Shown here: piece after piece, positions 1-7,373 of the stretch
Layout of the letters: each line of letters begins with the position of its first letter
How positions within the stretch are numbered: position 1 is the first letter of the stretch
NCBI RefSeq assembly: GCF_030345715.1
Contig: NZ_JAUASX010000001.1
Location: 372,001-436,000, forward strand
DNA from: Solimonas sp. SE-A11
GTDB taxonomy: Bacteria; Pseudomonadota; Gammaproteobacteria; Nevskiales; Nevskiaceae
Direction: 5' to 3'
Length of the DNA: 64,000 nucleotides
Made by a program: the position numbers and the translations under genes
Notes under the pieces: generated by a model
What the model saw: only the letters and a program-made list of their open reading frames with translations
Databases searched by the model: none
What the model was told of the DNA's origin: nothing

Positions 1-351
1 GGCGTGGCGGCCGCGGTGGTCGGCATGTCGGCCATGGTGTTTGCCAGCAAGTCCGGCGATGAGCCGGCTGCGGACAAGAAGGAAGTCGCGGCAACGCGCG
101 AAGAGTGCCGCACCGAGCGTGTGGTCACCAACAAGGAATGGGGCGTCAAGCGCGTCACCGGCACCCTGCTGGGTGGTGCCGCAGGCGGCGCCCTGGGCCA
201 CCAGATCGGCGGTGGCAGCGGCAAGGACGTAGCCACGGTGGCCGGTGCCCTGGGTGGTGCCTATGCCGGCGGCAAGGTGGCCCAGCAGCACTATCCTGAC
301 CAGGAAGTGAGCTACCGCGAGCGTTGCCGCCAGGTGCCGGCGAACTCGTAA
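1..351 (+). CDS. Glycine-zipper 2TM-type envelope protein, 5' end missing
   Basis: The frame is open from the first base, so the N-terminus lies outside the window. The visible 116 codons carry a Gly/Ala-rich segment (GGAAGGALGHQIGGGSG and then GALGGAYAGG) typical of glycine-zipper 2TM proteins of the SlyB/Rcc01698 type. These insert in or associate with the outer membrane. Two cysteines flank the zipper (in EECRTE and RERCRQ) and could form a disulfide. The N-terminal residues look like the end of a hydrophobic signal or anchor. A hairpin terminator follows at 375-397. The family call is good; the role is unknown. Confidence 0.75.
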   Translation, partial: GVAAAVVGMSAMVFASKSGDEPAADKKEVAATREECRTERVVTNKEWGVKRVTGTLLGGAAGGALGHQIGGGSGKDVATVAGALGGAYAGGKVAQQHYPDQEVSYRERCRQVPANS

Positions 352-374
352 GGGTTCCTCCGCAGCGTGCACGA

Positions 375-397
375 GGCGGGCCTCCGGGCCCGCCTTT
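375..397 (+). terminator. Intrinsic terminator after the glycine-zipper gene
   Basis: Arms GGCGGGCC and GGCCCGCC with a 4-nt loop are followed by TTT. The hairpin sits 24 bp after the stop codon of the preceding gene. The T-tract is short. Confidence 0.6.
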
Positions 398-472
398 CTC
401 ATGATCGGCCCATCGCGGGCCGTTTCGTTTTGCAGGACCACGACCGGTCGGCGGCGCATCGCGACCATTCAT

Positions 473-497
473 GCCGGGCAGTACATTTTGTCTACTT
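473..497 (+). promoter_or_regulatory. Shared upstream box (copy 1), candidate promoter
   Basis: The stretch runs GCCGG, AGTA and then TTGTCTACTT, and ends 58 nt before the NlpC/P60 start. A near copy at 40472-40494 ends 57 nt before another CDS, so it is likely a promoter for the same sigma factor or a shared activator site. GTCTAC could be a -10 of an ECF or stationary-phase sigma factor; that is inference. Confidence 0.4.
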
Positions 498-555
498 ACG
501 GTGGATAACCTCCCCGCTACGGTGCCTCCACTGGCACCTTCATGAGCCCCCGATC

Positions 556-1110
556 ATGCGATTGACGACTCGCGGCCCCCGCGCCGCAAGCCTGTTGCTG
601 TCCCTTTGCACCGTACTCGGCACCACCCCGGCTTCGGCCCTCGACCTCAGCACCCGGCTGGGCTCGGTAGGGTCCGCCGACCACATGATCGACGACGGCG
701 TGCAGACGCCGGTAGCCCTTGAAGCGTCCAACCGGCTGGACGACGAATTCGTGGTGGACCTGGTGATCAGCGACGCCCTGTCGATGCTCGGCACCGACTA
801 CCAGCTCGGCGCCCGCGACGAGAATTCGGTGGACTGTTCCTCGCTGGTGCAGCGCATCTTCCGCGTCATCGGCCTGGACATGCCGCGCACCACGCGCCAG
901 CAGGTCGGCTATGGCGAGCCGGTGGCACGCGACGACCTGCGCAAGGGTGACCTGCTGTTCTATCGCTGGCAGCCGCGCAACCTGCACGTGGCGGTCTACA
1001 TGGACGACGGCTACATCCTGCATGCCTCGCCGGGCCAGGGCCGCGTGGTGGTCACGCGCCTGACACCGGACTGGGAGCGCCGCCTGGTGGCCGCGCGCCG
1101 CATCATCTGA
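556..1110 (+). CDS. Secreted NlpC/P60 peptidoglycan hydrolase
   Basis: This 184-aa protein has a Sec signal peptide (residues 1-28, ending ASA) and an NlpC/P60 domain from about residue 66 to the end. The catalytic triad is visible: Cys94 in VDCSSLVQ, His143 in LHVAVY and His156 in ILHAS. Family members cleave peptide cross-links or stem peptides in the periplasm (MepS/Spr-like). The ATG at 556 is chosen because the signal peptide begins there; the frame is open further upstream, but that part looks non-coding. The gene faces the diguanylate cyclase with a gap of only 9 bp. Confidence 0.88.
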   Translation: MRLTTRGPRAASLLLSLCTVLGTTPASALDLSTRLGSVGSADHMIDDGVQTPVALEASNRLDDEFVVDLVISDALSMLGTDYQLGARDENSVDCSSLVQRIFRVIGLDMPRTTRQQVGYGEPVARDDLRKGDLLFYRWQPRNLHVAVYMDDGYILHASPGQGRVVVTRLTPDWERRLVAARRII

Positions 1111-1119
1111 GACTACCTT

Positions 1120-2361
1120 CTAGAGCCGCACCAGCTCGTAGTTGTTGCGGCCCGAATCCTTGACCCGGTACAGCGCCTCGTCCGCCGCGCGGTAGGCGTC
1201 CGACAGCCGCGCGTCCGGCAGCACCACCGCCGCGCCGATGCTGACCGTGATGATGCCCAGCGTCGCTCCGCGGTTCTCGATCTGCAGGCCCGACACCGTC
1301 TCCAGCAGCGATGACAGGCGCTGCCGCCCCGCCTCCTCGTCGCAGTCATAGAGCAGCAGCGCGAACTCCTCGCCGCCCATGCGCGCGGCCATGTCCAGCG
1401 GCCGGCGGGCGAAGCCGGACAGTGCCACCGCGATCTCGATCAGCACGCCGTCGCCGTACTCGTGCCCCTGAAGGTCATTGACCTTCTTGAAATGGTCCAG
1501 GTCGATGATCGCCAGCACCATCCGGCCCGTGCGGCTGCCCCGCGCCATCGCGCGGCCCATCGCCTCGTAGTGCTTCTCCAGCGCGCGGCGATTGGGCAGG
1601 CCGGTGAGCGGATCGCGGTGGGCCATCACCCGCAGCAGCAGTGCCGCCGCCCACTGCCGGCGCAGCGCCAGCTTGTTGGACGCCGAGGCCAGCACCACCA
1701 GCGCCGGCAGCATCCACTTGATGATCCAGGAGCTGGCGGCATGCGGATTGGCCGCCTCCTTCCAGATCCAGGCCTGGCTGACCGTGATCACCGCGAAGGC
1801 GCCGAGCAGCATCAGGCTGCGGCCGAAGCGTGGCCGGGCCATCAGGATCACCGCAATCGGCACCAGCACGCCCACGGACGGGTCCACCGGGAAGCCGCTG
1901 GCGTCGCTGTGGTGGCGCATCGTCTCGATCACCAGCATCTCGATGCAGTAGGCCCCCAGCATCAGCCACTCGGTGCTGTCGCGCTCGCCGCGCTTCCACA
2001 GCAGCCACAGCACCACCGCGAACAGCGGCGTCACCACCAGCAGCTCCATCGCCAGCACAAAACCGCTGCTGGACGGTGCAGAGCCGAGCAGGACAGGGGC
2101 CCACAGGGCGGCGGAGGCGAAGGACAGCAGCGTGATGGCCGCCAGGATGATGCGGGCGTTGCGGCTGGACGCGCGGTTGAAGGCCTGGAAATCGTCCTCC
2201 AGGCGCTGCGGGAAGCGGAAGCGCTTGGTGCGCGCCGCCACGATGTCCGCCACGTCCAGCGCCTCCTGCGGCGTCAGATCGTACTCCGGCAGGTCGCGCA
2301 GGGCAGCGACAGCCTTGCGCGGGGCCAGCCCGTCCTCCTGTGCATCTCGGTCGCTGTTCAT
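1120..2361 (-). CDS. Membrane-anchored diguanylate cyclase (GGDEF)
   Basis: This 413-aa protein has a cytosolic N-terminus, about six membrane segments between residues 70 and 230 (MASE-like, no recognised sensor), and a C-terminal GGDEF domain (about 245-413). The active site reads GGEEF at 329-333, with the metal-binding region IIDLDHFK at 285-292. An inhibitory I-site (RPLD) sits five residues before GGEEF, so product inhibition by c-di-GMP is expected. The domain should be active: the signature is intact and no EAL domain is attached. The gene lies downstream of prfH on the same strand, with a 79-bp gap. Confidence 0.9.
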   Translation of the reverse strand: MNSDRDAQEDGLAPRKAVAALRDLPEYDLTPQEALDVADIVAARTKRFRFPQRLEDDFQAFNRASSRNARIILAAITLLSFASAALWAPVLLGSAPSSSGFVLAMELLVVTPLFAVVLWLLWKRGERDSTEWLMLGAYCIEMLVIETMRHHSDASGFPVDPSVGVLVPIAVILMARPRFGRSLMLLGAFAVITVSQAWIWKEAANPHAASSWIIKWMLPALVVLASASNKLALRRQWAAALLLRVMAHRDPLTGLPNRRALEKHYEAMGRAMARGSRTGRMVLAIIDLDHFKKVNDLQGHEYGDGVLIEIAVALSGFARRPLDMAARMGGEEFALLLYDCDEEAGRQRLSSLLETVSGLQIENRGATLGIITVSIGAAVVLPDARLSDAYRAADEALYRVKDSGRNNYELVRL

Positions 2362-2440
2362 GAAGCGGCTCTTGATCTAGGGCCTGTTGACCCCTCTTGT
2401 GTCGCGCAGCCTAGCAGGCTGCGGGGCGAGTGCCGACCCC

Positions 2441-3070
2441 TCAATAAATACAGGTCCCCGCCTCCTCGAAGCGCGGCCCACGGAAGCAGCGCCGCGGGTT
2501 GCCCCGCTCCAGTTCGTGGTGCAGCTGGCGGCGCCCGGCGCGCAGCGATTGCCGCGCCTCTTCCGCCTGCTGCGCCAGGCGGCGGCCGAGCAGCAGCAGC
2601 GCCAGGCGCCGGTTGGCGTGCTGGCTGCGTTCCGACTGAACCTTCACACTGATGCCGCTGGCCAGGTGCGTGGCCCGCACCGCCGACTCGGTGCGGTTGA
2701 CGTGCTGGCCCCCGGCCCCGGAGGCGCGCAGCGTATCGATCCGCACCTCCCCGGACGGTGGCGGCGCCGGCAGTGCCAGCACCTGGCCGGCGAAGTACCA
2801 GTTCTTGCGCCCGTAGCCCGGCCGGTAGGGGCTGGGGCAGGTCCATAGCAGGCTGCCGTTCCAGCGCTGTGCCAGCGCCTCGGCCCCGGCGCCCTCCAGC
2901 GCCAGCAGCAGCGACTGCCAGGTGCCGGGTTCCGGTCCCGGCTCCTGTTCCAGCACATTGCAGTCCACCCGCATTGCCGCCGCCTCGTCCCGCAGGCGCT
3001 CCAGCGCCCTCGCCAGTGCCAGGCAGCATTCGGCCGGTCCCTGGCCGGCGGAGAGTTGCAGCAGGATCAT
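2441..3070 (-). CDS. prfH: PrfH, release-factor homologue for damaged-ribosome rescue
   Basis: This 209-aa protein is about half the length of RF1/RF2. It has no N-terminal domain and no PxT or SPF stop-codon recognition motif. It keeps the peptidyl-tRNA hydrolysis motif GAGGQHVN (GGQ at 120-122). The length and the partner gene identify PrfH, a family that releases peptides from ribosomes with a cleaved 16S decoding centre. The start is ATG at 3070, because its ATGA overlaps the rtcB2 stop codon by four bases, which implies translational coupling. A start three codons upstream is also possible. Confidence 0.9.
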   Translation of the reverse strand: MILLQLSAGQGPAECCLALARALERLRDEAAAMRVDCNVLEQEPGPEPGTWQSLLLALEGAGAEALAQRWNGSLLWTCPSPYRPGYGRKNWYFAGQVLALPAPPPSGEVRIDTLRASGAGGQHVNRTESAVRATHLASGISVKVQSERSQHANRRLALLLLGRRLAQQAEEARQSLRAGRRQLHHELERGNPRRCFRGPRFEEAGTCIY

Positions 3071-4215
3071 GGGCAGCACCCCGCGCGCGTCTTGTAGGTG
3101 AGCACCGGCTTCAGCCGCGCCAGCAGCCGCAGCAGGCCCGCCTCGCGCAGCGCGCCCACCACCGAATCCACCGGCTTGTAGGCCTCCGGCGCCTCCTCCC
3201 AGATCAGCGCGCGGTCATCGCAGATCACGCGGCTGCCCAGCGCGGTGCGCTGCAGTTGCTCCGGCCGGTAGCGCCGCGACAGCCGCGCCTTGCAGTCGCC
3301 GCGCTGCCACTTGCGTCCGGCACCGTGCGCCAGCGAGTGCAGCGCCTCCGCGGCAGCGTCACCGGACAGCGGCTCCGCCAGGTAGCTGTAGTCGCCGCGC
3401 GAGCCCGGGATCACCACCGTGCCGCGGTCCGAGGGCGTCGCGCCCTTGCGGTGCAGCCAGCCGTCCTCGCCGCCGATGTGCGCCGGACCGACCAGGTTGT
3501 GATGGATGTCCAGCGCCGCCTCGCCCTCCGCCCGCAGGCGCTCCAGCAGGCGCCGCGCGATCAGCGTCCGGTTGGCCTCGGCATAGCGCAGCGCGCCGTC
3601 GTGGCGCGCCAGGTAATGCCGCGCGTCCTCGCTGCCGTGCTCCAGCCCGCCGTGGCCGTGGCGCTCCACCTGCTCGCGCAGGATCGCCTCGCCCAGTCCG
3701 CGCGAGCCGCTGTGCACGAGCAGCAGCAGCTGACGGCGCTCCAGCTTCAGCGCCGCCACCGCTTCGCCGTCGTAGACCTCGTCGAGCTGCTGCAGCTCGG
3801 CGAAGTGGTTGCCGCCGCCGATGGTGCCGAGCGAACGCGCATGCGCGCCGGCTTCCACGCCCAGTGCATCGACCTGCACCTGCCAGCGCGGCTCCAGCGG
3901 CCCGTCGATGGAGCCGAGGCGTTGCTCCAGCTTGTCCAGGTGTAGCCTCGCCGTGGCGATATCGGTGCGCCACAGCGACATGCCGCAGCCGATGTCGTTG
4001 CCGACCAGGGCCGGGTAGAAGCGACCTACCGAGAAGAATGCAGCGCCCACCGGGTAGCCGCGCCCGGCGTGCAGGTCCGGCATGCCGGCCACGCGCCGCA
4101 TGCCCGGCAGGGCTGCGGTGGTCTGCAGTTGCTGGATCGCATTGCCCTCGATCCAGCAGTCGTCCGCGGCGACGAGGACGACGCCCGCAGACAGGTTTTG
4201 AATGGGATTGCCCAT
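3067..4215 (-). CDS. rtcB2: RtcB2, GTP-dependent RNA ligase of the RtcB2-PrfH pair
   Basis: RtcB-type ligases join a 2',3'-cyclic phosphate or 3'-phosphate end to a 5'-OH, using GTP and Mn2+. Metal and active-site motifs are all present in 382 aa: DIGCGM (Cys77), GGGNHF (His137), LVHSGSR (His168), DIHHN (238-239) and AHGAGR, whose His297 is the expected guanylylated residue. It is shorter than E. coli RtcB (about 408 aa) and is overlapped by prfH, as in RtcB2-PrfH operons that repair 16S rRNA nicked by ribotoxins. The start is ATG at 4215 (GGAAA upstream); the frame is open further upstream without a better start. No rtcA or rtcR is seen nearby. Confidence 0.9.
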   Translation of the reverse strand: MGNPIQNLSAGVVLVAADDCWIEGNAIQQLQTTAALPGMRRVAGMPDLHAGRGYPVGAAFFSVGRFYPALVGNDIGCGMSLWRTDIATARLHLDKLEQRLGSIDGPLEPRWQVQVDALGVEAGAHARSLGTIGGGNHFAELQQLDEVYDGEAVAALKLERRQLLLLVHSGSRGLGEAILREQVERHGHGGLEHGSEDARHYLARHDGALRYAEANRTLIARRLLERLRAEGEAALDIHHNLVGPAHIGGEDGWLHRKGATPSDRGTVVIPGSRGDYSYLAEPLSGDAAAEALHSLAHGAGRKWQRGDCKARLSRRYRPEQLQRTALGSRVICDDRALIWEEAPEAYKPVDSVVGALREAGLLRLLARLKPVLTYKTRAGCCP

Positions 4216-4281
4216 GTTTCCATTTCCAGAAATGGTGAAGAGAAGGTCTGGTGATGGCAGGCCGGGCGGGCCTGGGCACAG

Positions 4282-4300
4282 CAACCGCTGTCAGCGGTTG
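4282..4300 (-). promoter_or_regulatory. Perfect stem-loop between leader ORF and rtcB2
   Basis: On the minus strand CAACCGCTG, one base, then CAGCGGTTG form 9-bp arms. In RNA the central few bases would open as a loop. It starts three nucleotides after the stop codon of the 13-codon leader ORF and ends 66 nt before rtcB2. It has no U-tract, so it is more likely a protein-binding operator or part of an RNA switch than a simple terminator. Confidence 0.6.
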
Positions 4301-4303
4301 AGG

Positions 4304-4345
4304 CTAGGCTCGGCGCGGCCTGCAAAGGCGTTTCGACAGCGTCAT
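4304..4345 (-). CDS. Candidate 13-residue leader peptide ahead of rtcB2-prfH
   Basis: The ORF ATG...TAG encodes MTLSKRLCRPRRA. It has a strong Shine-Dalgarno (AAGGAG, 7-nt spacing), much better than the one in front of rtcB2. It is Arg/Lys rich (five of 13) and uses AGG and CGA, which are usually uncommon codons in high-G+C genomes. It ends three nucleotides before the stem-loop at 4282-4300. Its own ribosome-binding site can pair with codons 6-9 (see 4321-4362). This resembles a translational attenuator in which ribosome state sets expression of rtcB2-prfH. A chance ORF cannot be excluded. Confidence 0.45.
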   Translation of the reverse strand: MTLSKRLCRPRRA

Positions 4346-4362
4346 GAAGCGTCTCCTTTGCA
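4321..4362 (-). promoter_or_regulatory. Long imperfect dyad covering the leader ribosome-binding site
   Basis: TGCAAAGG and CCTTTGCA (8-bp arms, 26-nt spacer) lie at the ends, with a second inner pairing CGTTTC/GAAGCG that has one mismatch. On the transcript the first arm contains AAGGAG, the leader Shine-Dalgarno, and the second arm lies inside the leader ORF. Folding would hide the leader start; a translating ribosome would open it. Confidence 0.5.
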
Positions 4363-4385
4363 GTGGGGGGGATGAGAGGGCGCGC

Positions 4386-4414
4386 ATCCTATGCCTGGCC
4401 GCGCGCGAATGCAA
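4386..4414 (-). promoter_or_regulatory. Candidate promoter for the leader-rtcB2-prfH transcript
   Basis: TTGCAT and TAGGAT are separated by exactly 17 nt, with TAGGAT about 40 nt before the leader ATG. The -35 match is weak. No sigma-54 -24/-12 element (TGGCAC-N5-TTGC) was found, unlike the known RtcR-controlled rtcBA arrangement. Confidence 0.3.
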
Positions 4415-4421
4415 TGCGTCT

Positions 4422-4811
4422 TCACTGCGGCCAGAACAGCAGCGTCAGCACCAGCAGGCCGGAGTACATGCCGATCTCCAGCGTCTCGCTGATCGGCTGG
4501 ATGCCCTGCACCGCGCCGCGCACGTGCACCACGATCATCAGCACCGCCACCAGCGCCAGCACCTCGAAGGTGAACAGCATGCCGACCCCGGTGAGGCCGG
4601 CGCGCAGCATCAGGCACTCCACGATCAGGATGAATGCGCCCAGGCAGCGGCCGAAGTAGATCGCCAGGTCCGTGTCGGCCGGGATCTTCCAGCCGAAGCG
4701 CCGGGCCCAGGCCAGTGGTGCCAGGAAGATCGGCAGCGCGAACACCAGCGTCGTAGTGGCGGCGATGACCAACAGATAGACATGGGCGTACTTGCCCCAG
4801 AGTCCCAGCAT
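4422..4811 (-). CDS. Small integral membrane protein, unknown
   Basis: This 129-aa protein has about four hydrophobic helices (VYLLVIAATTTLVFALPIFLA near the N-terminus, and LVLTLLFWPQ at the C-terminus). I do not recognise a family with confidence; it resembles short four-helix DoxX-like or DUF-type membrane proteins. The ATG at 4811 is preferred over an upstream in-frame ATG because GGGAGA lies 7 nt before it and the hydrophobic N-terminus follows directly. It precedes the rtcB2 leader on the same strand, so read-through is possible. Confidence 0.7.
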   Translation of the reverse strand: MLGLWGKYAHVYLLVIAATTTLVFALPIFLAPLAWARRFGWKIPADTDLAIYFGRCLGAFILIVECLMLRAGLTGVGMLFTFEVLALVAVLMIVVHVRGAVQGIQPISETLEIGMYSGLLVLTLLFWPQ

Positions 4812-4971
4812 GCTCGTTCTCCCGGAGATCCGGGGAGGGTAGGTGCAGGCAGCCAGCCAGCGCAACACGTAATGGAATCAGTTACTTGAAGGGTACCGGC
4901 GCCGCCTTGAACTTATCCACAGGACGGCACGGAGTTTTCGCCACTGTTGCGGTGCAGCATGAAATCCGAAG

Positions 4972-5460
4972 ATGCCTCCCATGACTTCCAGCACGAACAA
5001 CCACAAGCCGCTGATGGCGCTGGCCCTGTCCATGGCGCTGCTGCTGGCCGCCCCGCTTGCGGAGGCTGCCCCGGCCAGGTCCAAATCCAGGGCTGCACAG
5101 CCGGTGAAGGCTGCCCGCCAGGCCGCGCCGCTGCGCGGCTACGTGTACAGCCCGCAGCAGGCCGCAGTGGCACTCGTACCGCCTCCCGCCATTGCCGGTG
5201 CCCACCCTGTGTCCAGCGTGCCGGCCGGCACCGAACTCACTCGCATCGCCGCCCTGATGCGCCAGTGCGAATCCGCCATTGCCACCGCCCACCCCTGGCG
5301 CGCCGCGCAGGCCCAGCGCGAGATGTTCCAGCTCAAGGTCAGCATGTCCTACCGCGCCGCGGCCGGACGCCTGAGCCCCCAGGACATGTCCAGCGCCATG
5401 GCCATCGAAACCCGCGCCTACGGCAACCTGGCCGCCACCTGCGCGCCGCTGCTGGTCTGA
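4972..5460 (+). CDS. Secreted protein of unknown function
   Basis: This 162-aa protein has a signal peptide (hydrophobic LMALALSMALLLAA, probable cleavage after AEA). A basic linker and an Ala-rich, mostly helical C-terminal half (about residues 85-160) follow. Two cysteines (MRQCESA and ATCAPLL) could form a disulfide. No family is recognised. The ATG at 4981 is an equally good start. The gene is followed by a strong terminator and lies opposite the lysyl-oxidase-like gene. Confidence 0.7.
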   Translation: MPPMTSSTNNHKPLMALALSMALLLAAPLAEAAPARSKSRAAQPVKAARQAAPLRGYVYSPQQAAVALVPPPAIAGAHPVSSVPAGTELTRIAALMRQCESAIATAHPWRAAQAQREMFQLKVSMSYRAAAGRLSPQDMSSAMAIETRAYGNLAATCAPLLV

Positions 5461-5494
5461 TCTCTCCCCTGTCCTTGCTCAAAGGACACTTTCT

Positions 5495-5522
5495 GGCCCC
5501 GCCCTGCGGGGCCTCTTTTTTT
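5495..5522 (+). terminator. Strong intrinsic terminator
   Basis: Arms GGCCCCGC and GCGGGGCC with a 3-nt loop are followed by a run of seven to eight T. It lies 34 bp after the preceding stop codon and separates two convergent genes. Confidence 0.9.
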
Positions 5523-5529
5523 GGGCGGG

Positions 5530-7065
5530 CTAGTCGCGGCGCTGGCGAACCGGCGACGCGCCTGGCCGCTCCAGGCGCAGCAGGGCGATCAGCGTGAGCA
5601 GCGCCAGCAGCCACTCCGAAGGCGCACCGCCACCGCCGCCATCGCTCGACGACCCCGTGTCGTCCTTGCCCGCGGCCACGGCTGACGCCGCGCGCCGAGC
5701 CGGCCCCGGCCCCTCGAAGGCGGTCTTGGCGGGATCCCAGGGGCTTTCGCCCCAGCCGCGCTCGATCAACTGGATGTTGTCGCCCTGCACCTCGATATAG
5801 GCGTAGGACAGGTTGTCGTCGTCGCGGGCTTCCAGTACGTGGTTGTTGGCATCGACGCGCGACTGCACCACGTAGCGGCCGTTGGGCATGCCGTCGAACT
5901 CCACGTACATGCCGGGACGCTGCCAGCGGTAGACGTCGCCCCAGCCGATCGACAGGCCGATGACGCCGTCGTTGGGCGAGAAGCAGCTGCCCAGCGCGGT
6001 GTCGCCCCCAGGCACTTCGTAACCCTGGTTGAACTGGGTCCAGTCGGCGAACAGCTGGTCCGCCGGGCAGAAGCCGGACTTGGTGCCCTCGCCGACGCGC
6101 GTCATGCTGCCGCGTGCCGCGTCGTTCACGGCAAACAGCTCGAAGCTCAACACGTAGTCGTCATGGAAATGCGCGTGGATCGGGTGGAAGCTGTAGGTGC
6201 CTGCCGTGATCTCCTGCGTGCTGCCGTCGGAGTAGTGGATCACCTGCTGCATCGGCCCTACCACGATGCGCGACAGCGCCTCCTGCAGGTTGAGCTGCGC
6301 GGTGCCGGCGATGAAGTCGTCGATCAGGCGGAAGCGCATGTCGTAGATGCCCGGCCCCAGGTTCATCGGCCCGGAGGTGAAGCGCAGGCAGCGCTTCGCC
6401 CCGCCGCCACCCAGAGCAACCGGCGCCGCCTCGTCGGCCGTGCAGGAGATCGGGTGGATGTCGCCGATCGCCAGCGGCGGATTGATGGTGTCGGGCGGAT
6501 AGACGCCGTTGAGCGGATTGGCCGGTGCGATGAAGGTGAATTCGTAGGGCGGCACGGTGCGCAGGTTGGGCAGCAGCGCGCGGCGCGCACCCTGGGCGGA
6601 GAGGTCCTCCGGCAGTACCGACTCCAGCTTTGCGCGCATGCGGAACGAAGCCTGCGTGACGCTTTCGGGCCGCACCCGAATGGTCCATTCGCCGGGCTCG
6701 GGATCCATCACCAGCGCCTCCGAGTTGAACTGGTTGGAGTTGCTGTCGCTGGCCGCGACCGCGCCGTGCGGGTCGATCAGGTCCACGGCGAAGGTATCGG
6801 TGCGCTCCGGTGTGTCGATGCCGACGCGCAGGCGACGGCCGCCCGGGGCCAGGGCGATCTTCCAGCTCGGACAGGGCGCGGCGCGGTCGCAGAGGGCGGC
6901 ATTGCTCACGCGGCCGGAGGCGATGGTGCCTCCGTCCCAGAAGGTCGATTCGCCCAGCCCCAGCGCGGCAGCAGGGCCGGCGGCCTTGGCTCCATGCGCC
7001 AGGGCGCAGGTGGGTGACAGCAGCAGCACGGCCAGCAGGGCGTGCTTCGAAAATGGCGATGGCAT
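5530..7065 (-). CDS. Lysyl-oxidase-like surface protein with GlyGly-CTERM-type tail
   Basis: This 511-aa protein has a signal peptide (PSPFSKHALLAVLLLSP...ALA), a beta-rich N-terminal half, and a region around residues 270-430 that resembles copper amine oxidases of the lysyl oxidase family. The His cluster HPIHAHFHDDY, then SGFCPADQ, GSCF, and a C-terminal PNGRYVVQSRVDANN segment match the copper site and fold order of that family. The tail is GGGGGAPSEWLLALL, a hydrophobic helix and then basic residues, the architecture of GlyGly-CTERM sorting signals processed by rhombosortase and used with type II secretion. The start is ATG at 7065, where the signal peptide begins. Enzyme activity is inferred. 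Confidence 0.75.
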   Translation of the reverse strand: MPSPFSKHALLAVLLLSPTCALAHGAKAAGPAAALGLGESTFWDGGTIASGRVSNAALCDRAAPCPSWKIALAPGGRRLRVGIDTPERTDTFAVDLIDPHGAVAASDSNSNQFNSEALVMDPEPGEWTIRVRPESVTQASFRMRAKLESVLPEDLSAQGARRALLPNLRTVPPYEFTFIAPANPLNGVYPPDTINPPLAIGDIHPISCTADEAAPVALGGGGAKRCLRFTSGPMNLGPGIYDMRFRLIDDFIAGTAQLNLQEALSRIVVGPMQQVIHYSDGSTQEITAGTYSFHPIHAHFHDDYVLSFELFAVNDAARGSMTRVGEGTKSGFCPADQLFADWTQFNQGYEVPGGDTALGSCFSPNDGVIGLSIGWGDVYRWQRPGMYVEFDGMPNGRYVVQSRVDANNHVLEARDDDNLSYAYIEVQGDNIQLIERGWGESPWDPAKTAFEGPGPARRAASAVAAGKDDTGSSSDGGGGGAPSEWLLALLTLIALLRLERPGASPVRQRRD

Positions 7066-7222
7066 GCGTTGGATCCCCGGATGGCGGCGATGCACCACGC
7101 CGGCGCGGCGGGGCTTGCGATGGCGCCATCCGGATCACCGGGAGCAACGGACGTGCCATGGGGTGCCGCGGGCGGCGGCGAGTGTGGATTTACCATCGCG
7201 ACCGCGGATGGCAGGTAAAATG

Positions 7223-7252
7223 TTGACATGCTGTAAATAAAGCGCCTTTAAT
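7223..7252 (+). promoter_or_regulatory. Promoter with overlapping TTGACA-TGC-TGTAAA dyad
   Basis: A sigma-70-like pair TTGACA (7223-7228) and TTTAAT (7247-7252) with an 18-nt spacer precedes the PpiC operon. The -35 is the left half of TTGACA-TGC-TGTAAA (7223-7237), one mismatch from the dyad seen at 23670 and 29298. A repressor bound here would block RNA polymerase. Confidence 0.55.
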
Positions 7253-7373
7253 GTCGCCGGCCGCGCCATGTACGCGACCGGGGGAGGGGTGCCTTGAAGA
7301 ACAGCCTGAATTCCATCGCGACCTGCGGCCCGCGTGCGCTGCGGCCGGCCTGTGCCCATGGAGGCTTCCGCGC

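Noticed and set aside
2441-3070. prfH as a truncated RF1/RF2 or ArfB
   Set aside because: The ORF is complete, coupled to rtcB2, and has the length and lack of stop-recognition motifs expected of PrfH; ArfB is shorter and has a basic ribosome-channel tail.
4216-4421. Sigma-54 promoter and RtcR-type control of rtcB2
   Set aside because: No TGGCAC-N5-TTGC element on the minus strand and no rtcR gene nearby.
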